Shown here in pieces: positions 32,776-44,329 of a stretch of 64,000 nt of DNA. Both the position numbers and the translations under genes were made by a program. Position 1 is the stretch's first letter. Each line of letters starts with the position of its first letter. This DNA comes from Gonocerus acuteangulatus. Taxonomy: Eukaryota; Arthropoda; Insecta; Hemiptera; Coreidae. The DNA lies in the NCBI GenBank assembly GCA_946811695.1, contig OX328126.1, forward strand, positions 9,140,361-9,204,360, given 5' to 3'. The notes under the pieces were generated by a model. That model was not told the origin of the DNA, did not search any database, and saw nothing but the letters and a program-made list of their open reading frames with translations.

Positions 32776-32951
32776 GGGTCTCCCGTGGTCTAGTGGCTAG
32801 CGCGCTGGATTCATAAGCGGGAGATGGTGGGTTCGATCCCCACACCGGCGGCAGGAATTTTCTCATCTCAGGGCTCGCTGAGAAAATTCCTGGCTGCACC
32901 CTGGATGTCGGCGCTAATGGCCAAGATTTGTCGTTGCGCCGGAAAAAAAAA
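32776..32951 (+). mobile_element. SINE-I, full-length copy
   Basis: Head GGGGTCTCCCGTGGTCTAGT with A box TAGTGGCTAGCGCG, B box GGTGGGTTCGATCC, body GGAATTTTCTCATCTCAGGG mirrored by GAGAAAATTCC (a body hairpin), and tail GTCGGCGCTAATGGCC...GTTGCGCCGG followed by A9. It looks like a tRNA-derived SINE, not a tRNA gene, because it continues into body, tail and poly-A. Confidence 0.85.
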
Positions 32952-33150
32952 TACCTTTTATGACAAACGGTCACAGATATCGGTTTGAAAATTATTTCAT
33001 TCGTTATACTACGTTAGAAACCTATAAAATATGTATCTGTAAGAATAATAATGGCACAACGAATTTCGTCCTAAAAACCGTGTTTCGGCAGAGGGATTCT
33101 GCTGGTTAGCGAACTTGAATTAGGACTTCAAATATAGATTATGTGTTCTT
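32952..33150. mobile_element. Repeat B-like relic
   Basis: GTATCTGTAAGAATAA, GCGAACTTGAATTAGGAC and TTCGTCCTAAAAACCGTG correspond to the post-(TA)n part of repeat B. It shares its SINE junction with 27205-27345. Confidence 0.4.
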
Positions 33151-35016
33151 ACATATATTTGTAAATTTATTTTTGATAATGTGCTATTTACCTTCCATTC
33201 GGAAAAGTGGCACGTCTTTCGGGACGTAACGACCTTATATTCTATTGGAGCAACTCATGCGATACCATCGTTATGTCGTCATTGTAAATATTATTGTGTT
33301 TCGTTGATGGGGTCGTGATCACACTTAAGGAAATGTTTTTTTTTTTTTATATAATTTTAGCAAAGTATACACATCGAGTGCATGAAATTTACAAATTTTG
33401 TGAATTTGTGTCGATTTCCGATTAGACTCGTATATATAGCATATAGTTGGCATATAGCAATAAGGCTGCGATTTTCGTCCTTTTGTAACAACTAGAGATT
33501 AGACAAAATCACAGTAAAACGAAAGACAAGATTGCCTATAGGCAAAATCTTTTCTTTGGAAGAGAAGGGGAGGAGGAGTTTAATTAAAATTAAACTACAA
33601 AAAATAATGTTTAACTACACTTATTGGCCTTTAAAAAAAAACAACAAAAAAAAAAACACATCTCTACACAAAGCCCATAAAACAACACTTATCCCCCAAA
33701 TTCATAAACACCTTAAAATCTAAGAAAATAATTAAAAATAGGTTAAAAAAAACTCAATTTGTAACAAAGAACCTAAGAGCCATAACCTTTTTTAACCGAT
33801 ATACTGGTTGAGCACCAAACCCCATATCCTAATACATATTGTCCTTAAAACAACGTTAACAAAATCGTTTTTAACGGGTATGCTACATACCAAAGTTCAT
33901 GGCAAAGAACAAAAACTACCAGACTTGTAATAAACAACATATATATATATAAAGAATCTTGCTAAATATTTTTATAAATTAATTTATGCATTTTTCATTT
34001 TATTTTTTCGTTAATTGCTTTTATAACTAGTATTTTATTTATTTATTTTTACTTTAATATTTAAAAAATAACTGAAGGGAAAGAAATTAATTTAGGTAAA
34101 CTTATTTATTACAATACATAATGTTCATTACACATTTCAAGGAACATTGAAATCTATATTGTCAAAATTAACAATAGATGTAATTAATACTACTAGTTTA
34201 ATGCCAGCGATACAATTATGTAATAATAGAGGAATTTTATAATATTTTGTGCAATATTAGTGATATCCTTCTACAAGCGAAGGAATTCGCTTACGAAGAT
34301 TGCGTCACGCGAATGATTTATATTTTTGAATGACTAATTACACAACTCCACGACTACATTTTATGATTTCTTATTTTTTTATCAAACGCCAAATCCGGTT
34401 TCTTAAATTCTGCAACCGATTTGTTAAGACTTGAGATCCGGACAACTTTTTCTTGTTTTAGGTTAGGGAGTGGCAAACTTTACTTCCTCTTAAATATGGA
34501 ACAGTTAATTTGATTTCTTTTATTTTACTGATTTTATTTAAGAGCTTTGCTTTACGAGTTATAATAATAACTTTAATAATAAAGTTTGGATTCATGAATT
34601 ATTTTGATACTCTCTTCCCCCCAAAAGTTGAAGAGCATCAACAACTGAGTCCAAAACGCACAAAAACTCCTTAATTTTACGAATTTTAAAATTTTAAAGT
34701 CACTATTGAGCAAAAATAAGGAATACAGAACTTTTCTTGCAACATTTTTGGCTAGCTATGGCGGCAATTTTAAGTGGCCGAATTCGGACTTTAACCAGCT
34801 CATTTGACGCAGAATTTAATGCTCTTTAATAATAATGTGACAGAAGTTACTCCATCTGACGATGAGCCTCAATCTGGGCCCTCAAAAGGAATAAAAACGT
34901 AATATAATTCCATCAGCTTAACATAATTTCACTCAATAAATGTCGTATCAGTGAATAAATGTATATTCATGTTTTTTAATTTACTATTTAATTCAAATGC
35001 AGTCATTTTCAATACA
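33151..35016. other. Anonymous AT-rich DNA
   Basis: No gene was recognised. About 34650-34870 matches 36210-36480 (GGCTAGC.AT.GCGGCA, then GGCCGAATT.GGACTT and ACCAGCTCATTTGA), so it is one copy of an unnamed repeat. Confidence 0.4.
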
Positions 35017-35842
35017 ATATGCTTCTAATATAGCCCGCCGTTAATAGCCCAAGTGTTGATACGCCGTTAAACACAAAAAGAAGAAGAAGAATATGCTTCT
35101 AATATAGCCCGCCGTTAATAGCCCAAGTGTTGATACGCCGTTAAACACAAAAAGAAGAAGAAGAATATGCTTCTAATATAGCCCGCCGTTAATAGCCCAA
35201 GTGTTGATACGCCGTTAAACACAAAAAGAAGAAGAAGAATATGCTTCTAATATAGCCCGGCGTTAATAGCCCAAGTGTTGATACGCCGTTAAACACAAAA
35301 AGAAGAAGAAGAATATGCTTCTAATATAGCCCGCCGTTAATAGCCCAAGTGTTGATACGCCGTTAAACACAAAAAGAAGAAGAAGAATATGCTTCTAATA
35401 TAGCCCGGCGTTAATAGCCCAAGTGTTGATACGCCGTTAAACACAAAAAGAAGAAGAAGAATATGCTTCTAATATAGCCCGGCGTTAATAGCCCAAGTGT
35501 TGATACGCCGTTAAACACAAAAAGAAGAAGAAGAATATGCTTCTAATATAGCCCGCCGTTAATAGCCCAAGTGTTGATACGCCGTTAAACACAAAAAGAA
35601 GAAGAAGAATATGCTTCTAATATAGCCCGGCGTTAATAGCCCAAGTGTTGATACGCCGTTAAACACAAAAAGAAGAAGAAGAATATGCTTCTAATATAGC
35701 CCGGCGTTAATAGCCCAAGTGTTGATACGCCGTTAAACACAAAAAGAAGAAGAAGAATATGCTTCTAATATAGCCCGGCGTTAATAGCCCAAGTGTTGAT
35801 ACGCCGTTAAACACAAAAAGAAGAAGAAGAATATGCTTCTAA
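35017..35842. repeat. 74-bp satellite built from a SINE tail, 11 copies
   Basis: GCTTCTAATATAGCCCG recurs every 74 bp from 35021 (35095, 35169 ... 35835). The unit CCGTTAATAGCCCAAGTGTT then GATACGCCGTTAAACACAAAA corresponds to the SINE-I tail (GGCGCTAATGACC...GTAGATGCGCCGTAAAA). One site (GCCCGCCG versus GCCCGGCG) varies from unit to unit in the order C C C G C G G C G G G; otherwise the units are almost identical. Confidence 0.9.
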
Positions 35843-36601
35843 TTTTGTTTCTTCACTGAAGAAGTGTAGAAGTACTGTGATAAAACATTCTCGGACACAG
35901 GTATCAGTCTAAATTTCTTAGGGGTCCCCCCTTTCCCCTCAACATACCGCAAACACTGTTAATTGATACATTTAGAATGGAATCAGAAGTAAATTGTGAC
36001 AAATAGGAACCAAAATTTTGCAAAATGCCATCAAATGAAAATTTCACTAATTCTAATTTTGGATTAATATTAACTTAAAAATTTTAATATTGATCAAATT
36101 TATGCATTTTTGTTCTTTTTAGAATCAGTTATTGATGCTCTAACTTTTAGGCAGCGGGGTACATCAAAAGAATTGATGAATCCAAGCTGTAACTTGTTAA
36201 AAGTATGCTCACCACAGTTTTTCGCAAAATTGGAAAAATGTGTTGTTTTTTGGCTAGCGATTGCGGCACTTTCACCAGGCCGAATTTGGACTTCGACCAG
36301 CTCATTTGAAGCATTATGTAATGTTCTTTATGCCATGTTTGAAGTTTTTTTTTTTATCCAAAATCAACGGTTTTTAAATTAACGAAGAAAAACTGAAAAA
36401 AGTGCTAAAATTTCGCGGTTTTTCGCCTGCCAAAAGTTCTCCCCCCCGGCTTTTGAGTCGGCTAACTTGGTTTCAGCATACTCACACCATACCAAATTAA
36501 ATATTAAAATATAAAATATTAGAAAAAAATCTTGTGGGCTCGACGCCGTCTTGAAGCCTCTAATACTGGGCTAAATCGAGTTTGATTTGTGTTTATCACA
36601 A

Positions 36602-36643
<42 letters not shown>

Positions 36644-37228
36644 GAACCAAAACGTTCTACACGGGAAGAAAATTTATTTAAGAGAAAGTTAAATTCATTG
36701 GATATGCATTGGTAACTTATCTTAAGCAGAGCTCGAGATGTCTGACCAAGTTCTGTACTTAGCAAGTTACAAAAGTCAATTGTGACCAAGTTTCCACCCA
36801 GACTAGGTTTACCTTCGGGGTAATTCTCTTAAAAGCCTAAATTTACCTCGGTAGGTACCAGAAACCAATCAGAGGTAGGTTCTTAATTAAACCATAAATC
36901 TCGAATTAATTGTCCTGCCAAGGAGAAGAAATTAGTTTTTAGAAGGAAATTTGCCAGATGCCATGAAGAGAGAGAGAAATTTATTTTCGATAATAAAAAA
37001 CGTGAATTATATCGGCTTGTTTGAGTAACGGATTAAGATTCAAATCCTGCCTTCATTAATAGAAAATCTACAGAAGATTATTAACCTTTTCACTCCCCGA
37101 AGCAATATAATCCAATTTCTCCTTGACTCTTTAGTCCTATTTATTAGATACTTTAATCCTGCTTTTGCAAAGTTCATTATTAGCTCTACCTGAAAGGAAA
37201 TATTCTCCAAACCATATAATTAGGTTCA
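35843..37228. other. Anonymous DNA with one repeat copy and (TA)n
   Basis: 36210-36480 is the second copy of the repeat noted at 34650. (TA)n lies at 36602-36640. The reading frame at 36110-36382 has no recognisable domain and part of it lies in the repeat, so I do not call a gene. Confidence 0.4.
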
Positions 37229-37385
37229 TATTTCATATGCGGGTTATGGTGGGTTTGAACCCCACCACCGGCAGGAATTTTCTCATCCCACGGCTCGTTG
37301 GGAAAATTTCCCGCTGCACCCTGTATGTCGGCGGAAATGGCCGAGACGTCAATGCGCCGTAAAAAAAAAATAAATAAAAAAAATA
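37229..37385 (+). mobile_element. SINE-I, 5'-truncated
   Basis: Begins near the B box (TGGTGGGTTTGAACCCC), then AGGAATTTTCTCATCCC, GGGAAAATTTCCCGCTGC, and the tail GTCGGCGGAAATGGCC...AATGCGCCGTAAAAA. (TA)n at 37400-37463 follows. Confidence 0.75.
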
Positions 37386-37394
37386 AAAACCTAT

Positions 37395-37465
<71 letters not shown>

Positions 37466-37467
37466 GA

Positions 37468-37957
37468 TGTAGCACCACGAAAGTAAACTGACTGACAACA
37501 CCGTAACCTGACTGTCAACAATGGGAAGGTTACGTAGGGTTAGTCAGTGTTGCCGGTGCCACAATAATTTATGAATATTTAAATTTCTTACCGCGGTTTT
37601 GAGGTAACCCGAAAATTACCTAGCCAAATTTAAGTTTTGTGTGTATAAAAGGTGCGACAACGTGGTGCTGATTTTCTGTGTGACTTTTTTGGACTTTCTT
37701 TAAATTATCTGGCAGTGGACCGTTATTTATTATTTAATTTATTATCAGAAGTTAATTATTATTATTTTTCAATTGCCAAGTGTTTTATTTTTTTATTATA
37801 TAGACATTTATTTTTTTAACCGGCTTATTTTATTTTTTACCTGATACTCCTCTAAAGTGGTGACCCCGACGTGATGAGTGAAGACGACAAGAAAGAAGAA
37901 ATGCAGACAGAGGAAACTCAGGTTACGGTGTTTTCAGTCAGTTTACTTTCGTGGTGC

Positions 37958-37961
<4 letters not shown>
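37468..37961 (+). mobile_element. Ty3/gypsy-type LTR plus leader, capped by an inverted LTR end
   Basis: Begins TGTAGCACCACGAAAGTAAA. Contains a TATA box (TATAAAA at 37644-37650) and, at 37858-37874, TGGTGACCCCGACGTGA, a primer-binding site of the sort complementary to tRNA-Trp in CsRn1/Kabuki-like gypsy elements. A short gag-like start MSEDDKKEEMQTEETQ follows from 37874. At 37919 the sequence turns into an inverted copy of the first 43 bp of the LTR (42 of 43 match), so the piece has inverted ends. It lies inside (TA)n. No enzymatic domains. Confidence 0.65.
37644..37650 (+). promoter_or_regulatory. TATA box of the gypsy-type LTR
   Basis: TATAAAA lies about 215 bp upstream of the primer-binding site, a plausible position for the U3/R promoter. 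Inferred from position only. Confidence 0.5.

Positions 37962-37963
<2 letters not shown>

Positions 37964-38014
<51 letters not shown>
37964..38014. repeat. (TA)n microsatellite
   Basis: Right flank of the gypsy-type fragment; the left flank is 37400-37463. Confidence 0.95.
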
Positions 38015-38019
<5 letters not shown>

Positions 38020-38639
38020 AACACACATATAACCAGTCGTAAGAGAATTCCAGAGTTCATTTGAATCCCAGAACTATTATACCATTATACACACCTCTAT
38101 TTATCATACCCAATTTTTTACGCTAAATTCTTAACGCTTCTGACACTTAATACGCCTAAAAAAAGTCAATATATTATAAAGCTGGAGTTAGGTCCCAACT
38201 AGTTCTCATTAGAGGGAATCTACTGTATATTTTATATATGTAAACGAATGGTAGTTTCGTTTCCCTAAGGCGACATTCCCAACCGCCACTTAAGGATTGC
38301 TCAGCAAACGCAACCTATCTTAGAAGACTTCTTAGGAAAAACTCTAAAAAATTTCATGACAACAAAAGTCTGGGTAAAGATTTATTTAGGATTTAAAATA
38401 GCGGGAAATAGTGTTCCAAAGATTCTAATCGGAGGCGAAGTATCAGAAAACAGGAGCCAACAATCGTGTGAGATACGGTAGATTTCAGGAGAACATCAGG
38501 ACGTTGTGTTAATTAAAAAACTAAACAAGAACAACAACAACAAAAAAAGTTTAAGATAATCCTAGACTTTATCGAGACTGTCGATGAGGTCAACATGTCT
38601 GCCAAAAGTCGGAGTATATTTAGGCTGCTACTGGTGCCA
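38015..38639. other. Anonymous DNA
   Basis: Nothing recognised. Confidence 0.35.
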
Positions 38640-39480
38640 AAAGGAGGAAGCTGCACAGGTCTCTGGCGCGATACGATATTCTAGCTTTGTATTCCTGAAG
38701 CTATTGTTAGGATACCGGAAGGTTCGGAGGATCTGGGAAGATTGACTCCCTTCGTCGTAGGAACCTCTAGGGAAGCAACGAGGAAGAGATCAGAAACATA
38801 TAGGGAGGAAGCTGCACAGGTCTCTGTCGCGATACGATAATCTAGCTTTGTATTCCCAAAGCTATTGTTAGGATACCGGAAGGTTCGGAGGATCTGGGAG
38901 GATTGACTCCCTTCGTCGTAGGAACCTCTAGGGAAGCAACGAGGAAGAGATCAGAAACATATAGGGAGGAAGCTGCACAGGTCTCTGGCGCGATACGATA
39001 TTCTAGCTTTGTATTCCCAAAGCTATTGTTAGGATACCGGAAGGTTCGGAGGATCTGGGAGGATTGACTCCCTTCGTCGTAGGAACCTCTAGGGAAGCAA
39101 CGAGGAAGAGATCAGAAACATATAGGGAGGAAGCTGCACAGGTCTCTGTCGCGATACGATAATCTAGCTTTGTATTCCCAAAGCTATTGTTAGGATACCG
39201 GAAGGTTCGGAGGATCTGGGAGGATTGACTCCCTTCGTCGTAGGAACCTCTAGGGAAGCAACGAGGAAGAGATCAGAGCCATCTAGGGAGGAAGCTGCAC
39301 AGGTCTCTGTCGCGATACGATAATCTAGCTTTGTATTCCCAAAGCTATTGTTAGGACACCGGAAGGCTCGGAGGATCTGGGAGGATTGACTAGGTAGTCA
39401 ATCCTCCCAGATCCTCCGAAGTCGTAGTCGTAGGAACCTCTAGGAAGGCTACGAGGAAGAGAGCAGAGCCATCTGGGCAG
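38640..39480. repeat. 161-bp tandem repeat, 5 copies, alternating variants
   Basis: CTGCACAGGTCTCTG recurs at 38651, 38812, 38973, 39134 and 39295. Units 1 and 3 have GGCGCGATACGATATTC, while units 2, 4 and 5 have GTCGCGATACGATAATC, so part of the array grew as 322-bp dimers. In the last unit GAGGATCTGGGAGGATTGAC is followed at once by its own inverted copy (GTCAATCCTCCCAGATCCTC), a hairpin at about 39370-39419. Confidence 0.9.
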
Positions 39481-39575
39481 GAACCTGCAACAAGTATAAG
39501 CGATTATGTTAAGAAGTCAAGGAATGGTTTGTATTCGGTTAAGAAAAACAAACAGATTTTCACATGAGCCAATAT

Positions 39576-39612
39576 TTGGAACGTTCGGCATGCTTTTTGA
39601 CAAGCTTCTTCA
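39576..39612 (-). ncRNA. Hammerhead-like relic
   Basis: Minus strand: UGAAGAAGCUUGUC, AAAAA, GCAUGCC, GAAC, GUUCC. The first core C is lost, stem II pairs poorly, and GAAA has become GAAC. Inactive by sequence. Confidence 0.3.
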
Positions 39613-39671
39613 TTAATGAATACCTAGGGGTTTGATCAAAGATACCAGTTAGGAGACCCAGGCATTCATTG

Positions 39672-39707
39672 CTGAACAAGTCTGCCAACAAACATGTCGA
39701 AACGTGC
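39672..39707 (+). ncRNA. Hammerhead-like relic
   Basis: Plus strand: CUGAACAAG, then UCUGCCAACAAACAUGUC, GAAA, CGUGC. CUGANGA is changed at the conserved G. Kept because of its position opposite 39576-39612. Confidence 0.3.
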
Positions 39708-40045
39708 AAAATATATACTTTTACGAAAATAATATTCCTGTTCGTAGCCGAATCCCAATTCCTCAATGCCCTGACTTCTTATAGACAAATTATATTTGTC
39801 TATAATGACAAATATCTGTAAAATCAAACGATGGAGCGTACGTAAAATCATTTTTTACGGTTCATAGCGTAAAAGATGATTCACCCTTCGAAGGGACGTG
39901 CAGGAAAAAGCAAATTTGACCAATGAATGGTTTCGCAAGGAATAATTAAAAAGTTTATTATTATTATTTAAAATTTGAATATCAAATATTATTTCATTCA
40001 TAATTTGAATAAATATTGCAACCAGTGATTTGAGTCCGGTATAAA

Positions 40046-40205
40046 TCAGGACGAGGTTGGCTCTCTACTAATATTCTGGAGGACATGAGTTCAAAACTTG
40101 AAAGCCCCGAAGACTTTACCTTTAAGTGCCGTTGTTGGGGGGTCGGATTCAGGGCCCCAGACCTTCCCTAGACCCACCCAGCCTTTAATTAATTCATCAG
40201 GTTCT
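40046..40205 (+). mobile_element. SINE-II copy
   Basis: GAGGTTGGCTCTCTACTAA (A-box region), GGAGGACATGAGTTCAAAAC (B box), then GGTCGGATTCAGGGCCCCAG and AGACCCACCCAGCCTTTAAT, the SINE-II body. The 3' third seen at 46711-47010 is missing. Confidence 0.6.
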
Positions 40206-41218
40206 AGCAAAGTGGTTTGTAAAAAATATGAAAAAAAAAAGAAATAGTTTATTTTAATTCAGCACAAAATGCTTTAAATATTCATTCTGTGAGCGTCCCT
40301 ACTTTTTTTCGCATGATTTACGCACCCTTACTCCTATTAATCCCAATCTACCCCCTTCTTTTTTCATTTTGTATCATTTTTGGTTGTTGTACATCTAAAT
40401 ATGAAACTGAAAAAAAAACTATAAAATTCATAAGATTGAAAACCTGGCAGGAAATTTGAGGTTTAACACTAAATAAAAACACAAGCTATTGAAAAACCAA
40501 AAACACGGTTTTGTTAAATTTTTTGAGTATTTTTTTCGGTTTTACCATGCAAAAATTTAAGATAAACATTCAAAAAATCCCAGGTACGTTTTTAATGAAG
40601 ATAAAATTTCTACGTGAAAATAAACATGTCGTATTAATATAATATGGTGGTTTAATAAATTCTACAACTACCTTGAATTAAGAGAAAACTTATTTCCAAA
40701 CCAGTGCGGAGTTATACAAAGTTATAAAGAGCGAAAAAGCAATAAAGAGTATAAAAAGTAAGCCAGCGGAAGGGTTAGTAAATACAAAGCATTGGGGGGG
40801 GGGCTTGATTTTCAGAATTCAAGTCCTTCAAGTTAACCCAAAGTCCCAAGGAACTTTTCCAATAAACATTAGACCCACACATCCTTTAACCCCTTTAGAG
40901 AAAATAATCGCCGGGAAAACTCTACCACTTTCTGAAGGTAAATATTTTTCTTTGATCTCTCGGATCCGTGGACTAATTGCTAAACAAAACTTTAAAACGT
41001 AAAAAAAAAAAAAGCATATCCAACAAGATTTCTTTTCAATATTCGGCAGGGTAGTCAATAGACAGAAATTGACGTCCCTAGAATGATATAAACATGACCT
41101 TTACCAATTCATAAACACACACACACGCCAAAATAAAAGTTCGGACCCAGAGAGCAGACTATGGTTACTATATGTTTTTCGGGTCGCTGAATCCGAGGTC
41201 GAAAAACCCCAGCACCTC
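40206..41218. other. Anonymous AT-rich DNA
   Basis: A G run at 40794-40803 and a short (AC)n at about 41118. The reading frames on both strands near 40805-41058 lack motifs. About 41140-41215 resembles 43085-43170 inverted (GGGTCGCTGAATCCG..), an unnamed repeat. Confidence 0.4.
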
Positions 41219-41221
41219 TTA

Positions 41222-41636
41222 GGGTGGGTTTACACTTGCTAGTTATTGCAGGAAATTTATATCAGACAGAAATTGCGACTAGTGTAAACCATGAGCAATT
41301 TATGTCTGAGATATATATTTCTATCACGAACTATAAGTGTCGACACTTCTATACCACCAGGTGTAAACACAGATTTTTACGAGAAGAATTTAATTTAAGA
41401 GATAAATATCTTGGCTACTAGCTGTATTGTCGACACTTCTATACCAACAGATGTAAACACTGATTATTTGTGCTTTTGGTGAATTTATCGCAAATTAGAA
41501 CAAATCCAGAACTGTCCTATACATATCCATGACATAAATGTCTAGCTATTTCTGTCAGTATGTAAACATGCAAGAGAATATCTATCCGACACCTGACATA
41601 TATTTCCTGCGAGAAGTGTCAGATGTAAACGCACCC
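41222..41636. mobile_element. Intact Harbinger-like MITE
   Basis: Bounded by TTA at 41219-41221 and 41637-41639, the 3-bp duplication typical of PIF/Harbinger. Ends GGGTGGGTTTACACTTG and, inverted, GGGTGCGTTTACATCTG. Internal subrepeats TCGACACTTCTATACCA (twice) and CAGATGTAAACAC occur. No transposase frame. Confidence 0.7.
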
Positions 41637-41639
41637 TTA

Positions 41640-42111
41640 GTTAGAAGCAAATCTGTTTCCAATGCATAGAGCATACTTCAATTAACAAGTAGGCAAATTA
41701 AAGAGAAAAAAAGTTCGAAAATAAAAGCTTAATTAATTCATTGTAGGACGCTTATTTAATTTACTTATTTAATACATTGATCGAATAAAAAACAGGGAAA
41801 TTTTTAAAAGCATGTATTTTGGGATTTTAAGGATTGCATCAGTTCAAAAAAGCACCTCCTTGGGTCAATTTTGTATAACAACTCAAAGGATTGTATAAAT
41901 CAGAGAACATTAAATACTCAAATATAAGCAATAACGCAAAATTTTGTGAAAAATTATACATTCAAAGGGCTGTCCCCTAGCTCAAAATGGGCCAATCGTG
42001 TTATATGAGGTCTTAAAAAATTAGTATTTTTAAGCACTGGAAAGCAGTACACAGGTACAAGTAGTTTATTTTGGTTAACGACTCAAATAACAAGATTATA
42101 GAGTAAAAACA
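41640..42111. other. Anonymous AT-rich DNA
   Basis: Includes the segment similar to 32440-32600. Nothing coding was recognised. Confidence 0.35.
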
Positions 42112-42618
42112 TTTCTTCCTCCTACACGTCAGCTTCTTGTATCTTCTCTAGTGTTCCCCCACTTCGACTATGGTTGCCGGGTGTATGGAGGGCTCACTGG
42201 GGAGCTTGAGGTTCGTCTTAAGCGATTAATGAACAGTTTTCTCAGATTTATCCTCGATACCCCCAGGGATTCCCATATTTCACACCGGTATTCCGAGTTG
42301 AAGTGGCTATTTCCATCAATTCGACGACAATATTTCCTAGGTTCCTTCCTTTACCAAACCATTTCTTCCAAATCTCCTTCCTATATTTACAACCTCCTGC
42401 AGTTTAAATCTTCTGTCCATTCCCGTGGTACCCACTCCCGTCCCTCCGATCTCTATCCTCCCATTCATAAAACAGCCTTCTTCGACCGTTCCTTCATCTC
42501 CCGAGCCTCCTCCTTCTGGAACTCTATCCCTCTTTCCATTCGACACTCTCCTTCCTTACCTGTCTTTAAATCCCGCCTCTTTGCTTTTCTCCTGTCCTCC
42601 CAGGAAGACGCTTCTTAA
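42112..42618 (+). pseudogene. LINE ORF2 C-terminal domain
   Basis: In frame from about 42112: FLPPTRQLLVSSLVFPHFDY, later NSFLRFILDTPRDSHIS, and near the end FISRASSFWNSIPLSIRHSP and FKSRLFAFLL before a TAA at 42616-42618. This is the post-RT C-terminal domain common to Jockey/CR1-like LINEs (FDYG....R.....W..L....R......FWNSLP...R). It is open throughout, so the insertion is not very old. RT and endonuclease are absent, and no native start exists. Overlapping frames in the other phases are shadows. Confidence 0.75.
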
Positions 42619-43045
42619 AATTTCACCACCAGGAAGATCTGATTACCTTTGTAAATTATATTGCTGTTTTTTTCTCGTGTTTATGCATTTTCCTAGTTTA
42701 TGTCTTTTTATAGCCCCCATTCCTTTAATATTTATTAAACTTTTTAATATTTATTTGTTTATTTAAACTCTTTAATTTTATTCCCATCCCCCTCTGAACA
42801 TTGTATCATCATTGCTCCATTCCAATGAATGTACATATTTACTTATATTTCATTTTATTATTTAAGGCTTCACATATAATATTTGTATTAGTTGCTATTT
42901 TTGTTTTGTTCTTTTATACTTTTGTTTTTCTTTATTCATATTTATATTTTTAGGTTAAATTTATTTATTGTTTATTTTGTACTTATTTTTATTCTTATGG
43001 GACGAAGTCCCAGAATAAAGTTTTTTTTTCATTCATTCATTAAAA
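42112..43045 (+). mobile_element. CR1/Jockey-type LINE, 5'-truncated
   Basis: Holds the C-terminal coding end (next entry), then a ~400-bp 3' UTR and the end TTCTTATGGGACGAAGTCCC, AATAAAG, T run, (CATT)n. The same 3' end recurs at 29960-30045. No target duplication could be picked out with certainty. Confidence 0.7.
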
Positions 43046-43680
43046 TATGTAACCTAAATTAGGATTTTTTTTTTTTTGGAGTTGGGTTTAACCAATAGGT
43101 GCTAGGGTTTTTCTACACCGGATTCAGCAACCCCAAAAATATATAGAAAACATGGTATGTTCTCTGGGTCCGGTCTTTTATTTTTATTTTTTGTTTTTTG
43201 TTTTGCCTGTGTAATTAGAAGAGCGCCAGAACAAATTTGTCGAATATGCAAGACAGTGTGAATTAATAGAAATTTAATAACTGATTGCTTATGCCTTAAA
43301 CATTCTCCCTCCTAACAAATCCATGTAAAGCGTTTACAAAAGGACGCCAAATTTTTTAAAAGAAGAATTAATGAATGCTAGAAATATTAATAAAAACGTT
43401 AAAATATTGAAAGGTTATTAAGATTTACACCGTATGATACCACAGCTGTGAATTGAATTGATATGAAATTTTTTATCTCAATTGCGAAGACATAAAATAC
43501 ACAAACACATTATAATTATTTTATTTACATATGCACGTCGTCTGTAAAGAATTGCATTTCTTCACCATTTTTACTTGAAAATCAATAAATAAAATAAACA
43601 AATAACGAAATAGATCAATTATTAACAATAAAAAAATGATAATAATAAGATAAAGAAAAAAAACTAATAAAAACACAACC
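43046..43680. other. Anonymous AT-rich DNA
   Basis: Nothing recognised apart from the repeat noted at 41140. Confidence 0.35.
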
Positions 43681-44200
43681 GCCCAGATAGCTCGATAGGT
43701 AGCGTTAAGGCCCCCCCAAAAAAACCCAAAAAATTAAAAACTTAAAATTTACATTTTGTTATATTAAGGATAAGAACATTATAAATAATACATAACAACA
43801 CACGGACACAAACATAATTATACGATTGTGATGTAGGTTACCCCCCAACGTAGTGTGAACAAATTGTTTTAACTTACACCAAAGCGACAGAAGCCACGAA
43901 AAACAGGGACACTTCTTACCTGAAACAAAATAAATTAAAAAAATATTAGTTTAAAACAAGATAGTGATAAGCTAGAAATGTATGTTTCAATGGTTTTTAT
44001 TTACCGCGTATCAACTTGTAGGCTATTATCGCCGTGATATCTACAGGTTGCCAACCTTTTATAATGTCCAAGGTACGCGGATGTTTCTGTTGGTCACACA
44101 TTCAGTAAAATTCAGGTACCGTCCCCGCCTTTGAGCGTGAACGGTACCTGAATTTTACCTTTTTTTCGCTATTAATACTATTCCTGTCTCCAAAGGCCCA
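43681..44200. other. SINE fragments and a 15-bp perfect hairpin
   Basis: GCCCAGATAGCTCGATAGGT at 43681 looks like a tRNA-type A box without a B box. CCGCGTATCAACTTGTAGGC near 44005 is a minus-strand SINE tail. TAAAATTCAGGTACC (44107-44121) is mirrored by GGTACCTGAATTTTA (44142-44156) around a 20-nt GC-rich loop. Confidence 0.45.
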
Positions 44201-44329
44201 GAGGGACAGATAGTGTAGAAGTATCGGATTATTGTACATAAGGCACACAAAGGAGATAGTGTGGTTAGTAGTATGCTCACCTCACCTAATTTTCCCCTTT
44301 GCAAGCACCCATTATTTTATAATTTTGTG

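Larger units (their letters stand above)
39515..39775. mobile_element. Decayed head-to-head Penelope-like relic
   Basis: Outer ends resemble the Penelope-like terminus: GGAATGGTTTGTATTCGG at the left and, inverted, GAGGAATTGGGATTCGGCTA at the right. Between them are two hammerhead-like relics in opposite orientation. The minus reading frames here are chance. Confidence 0.45.

Noticed and set aside
32776..32845. tRNA gene
   Set aside because: A and B boxes are present but the sequence continues into a conserved SINE body, tail and poly-A and occurs in many copies. No clean cloverleaf ends were seen.
36110..36382. 90-codon reading frame as a small gene
   Set aside because: Overlaps a dispersed repeat also found at 34650-34870 and has no recognisable domain.
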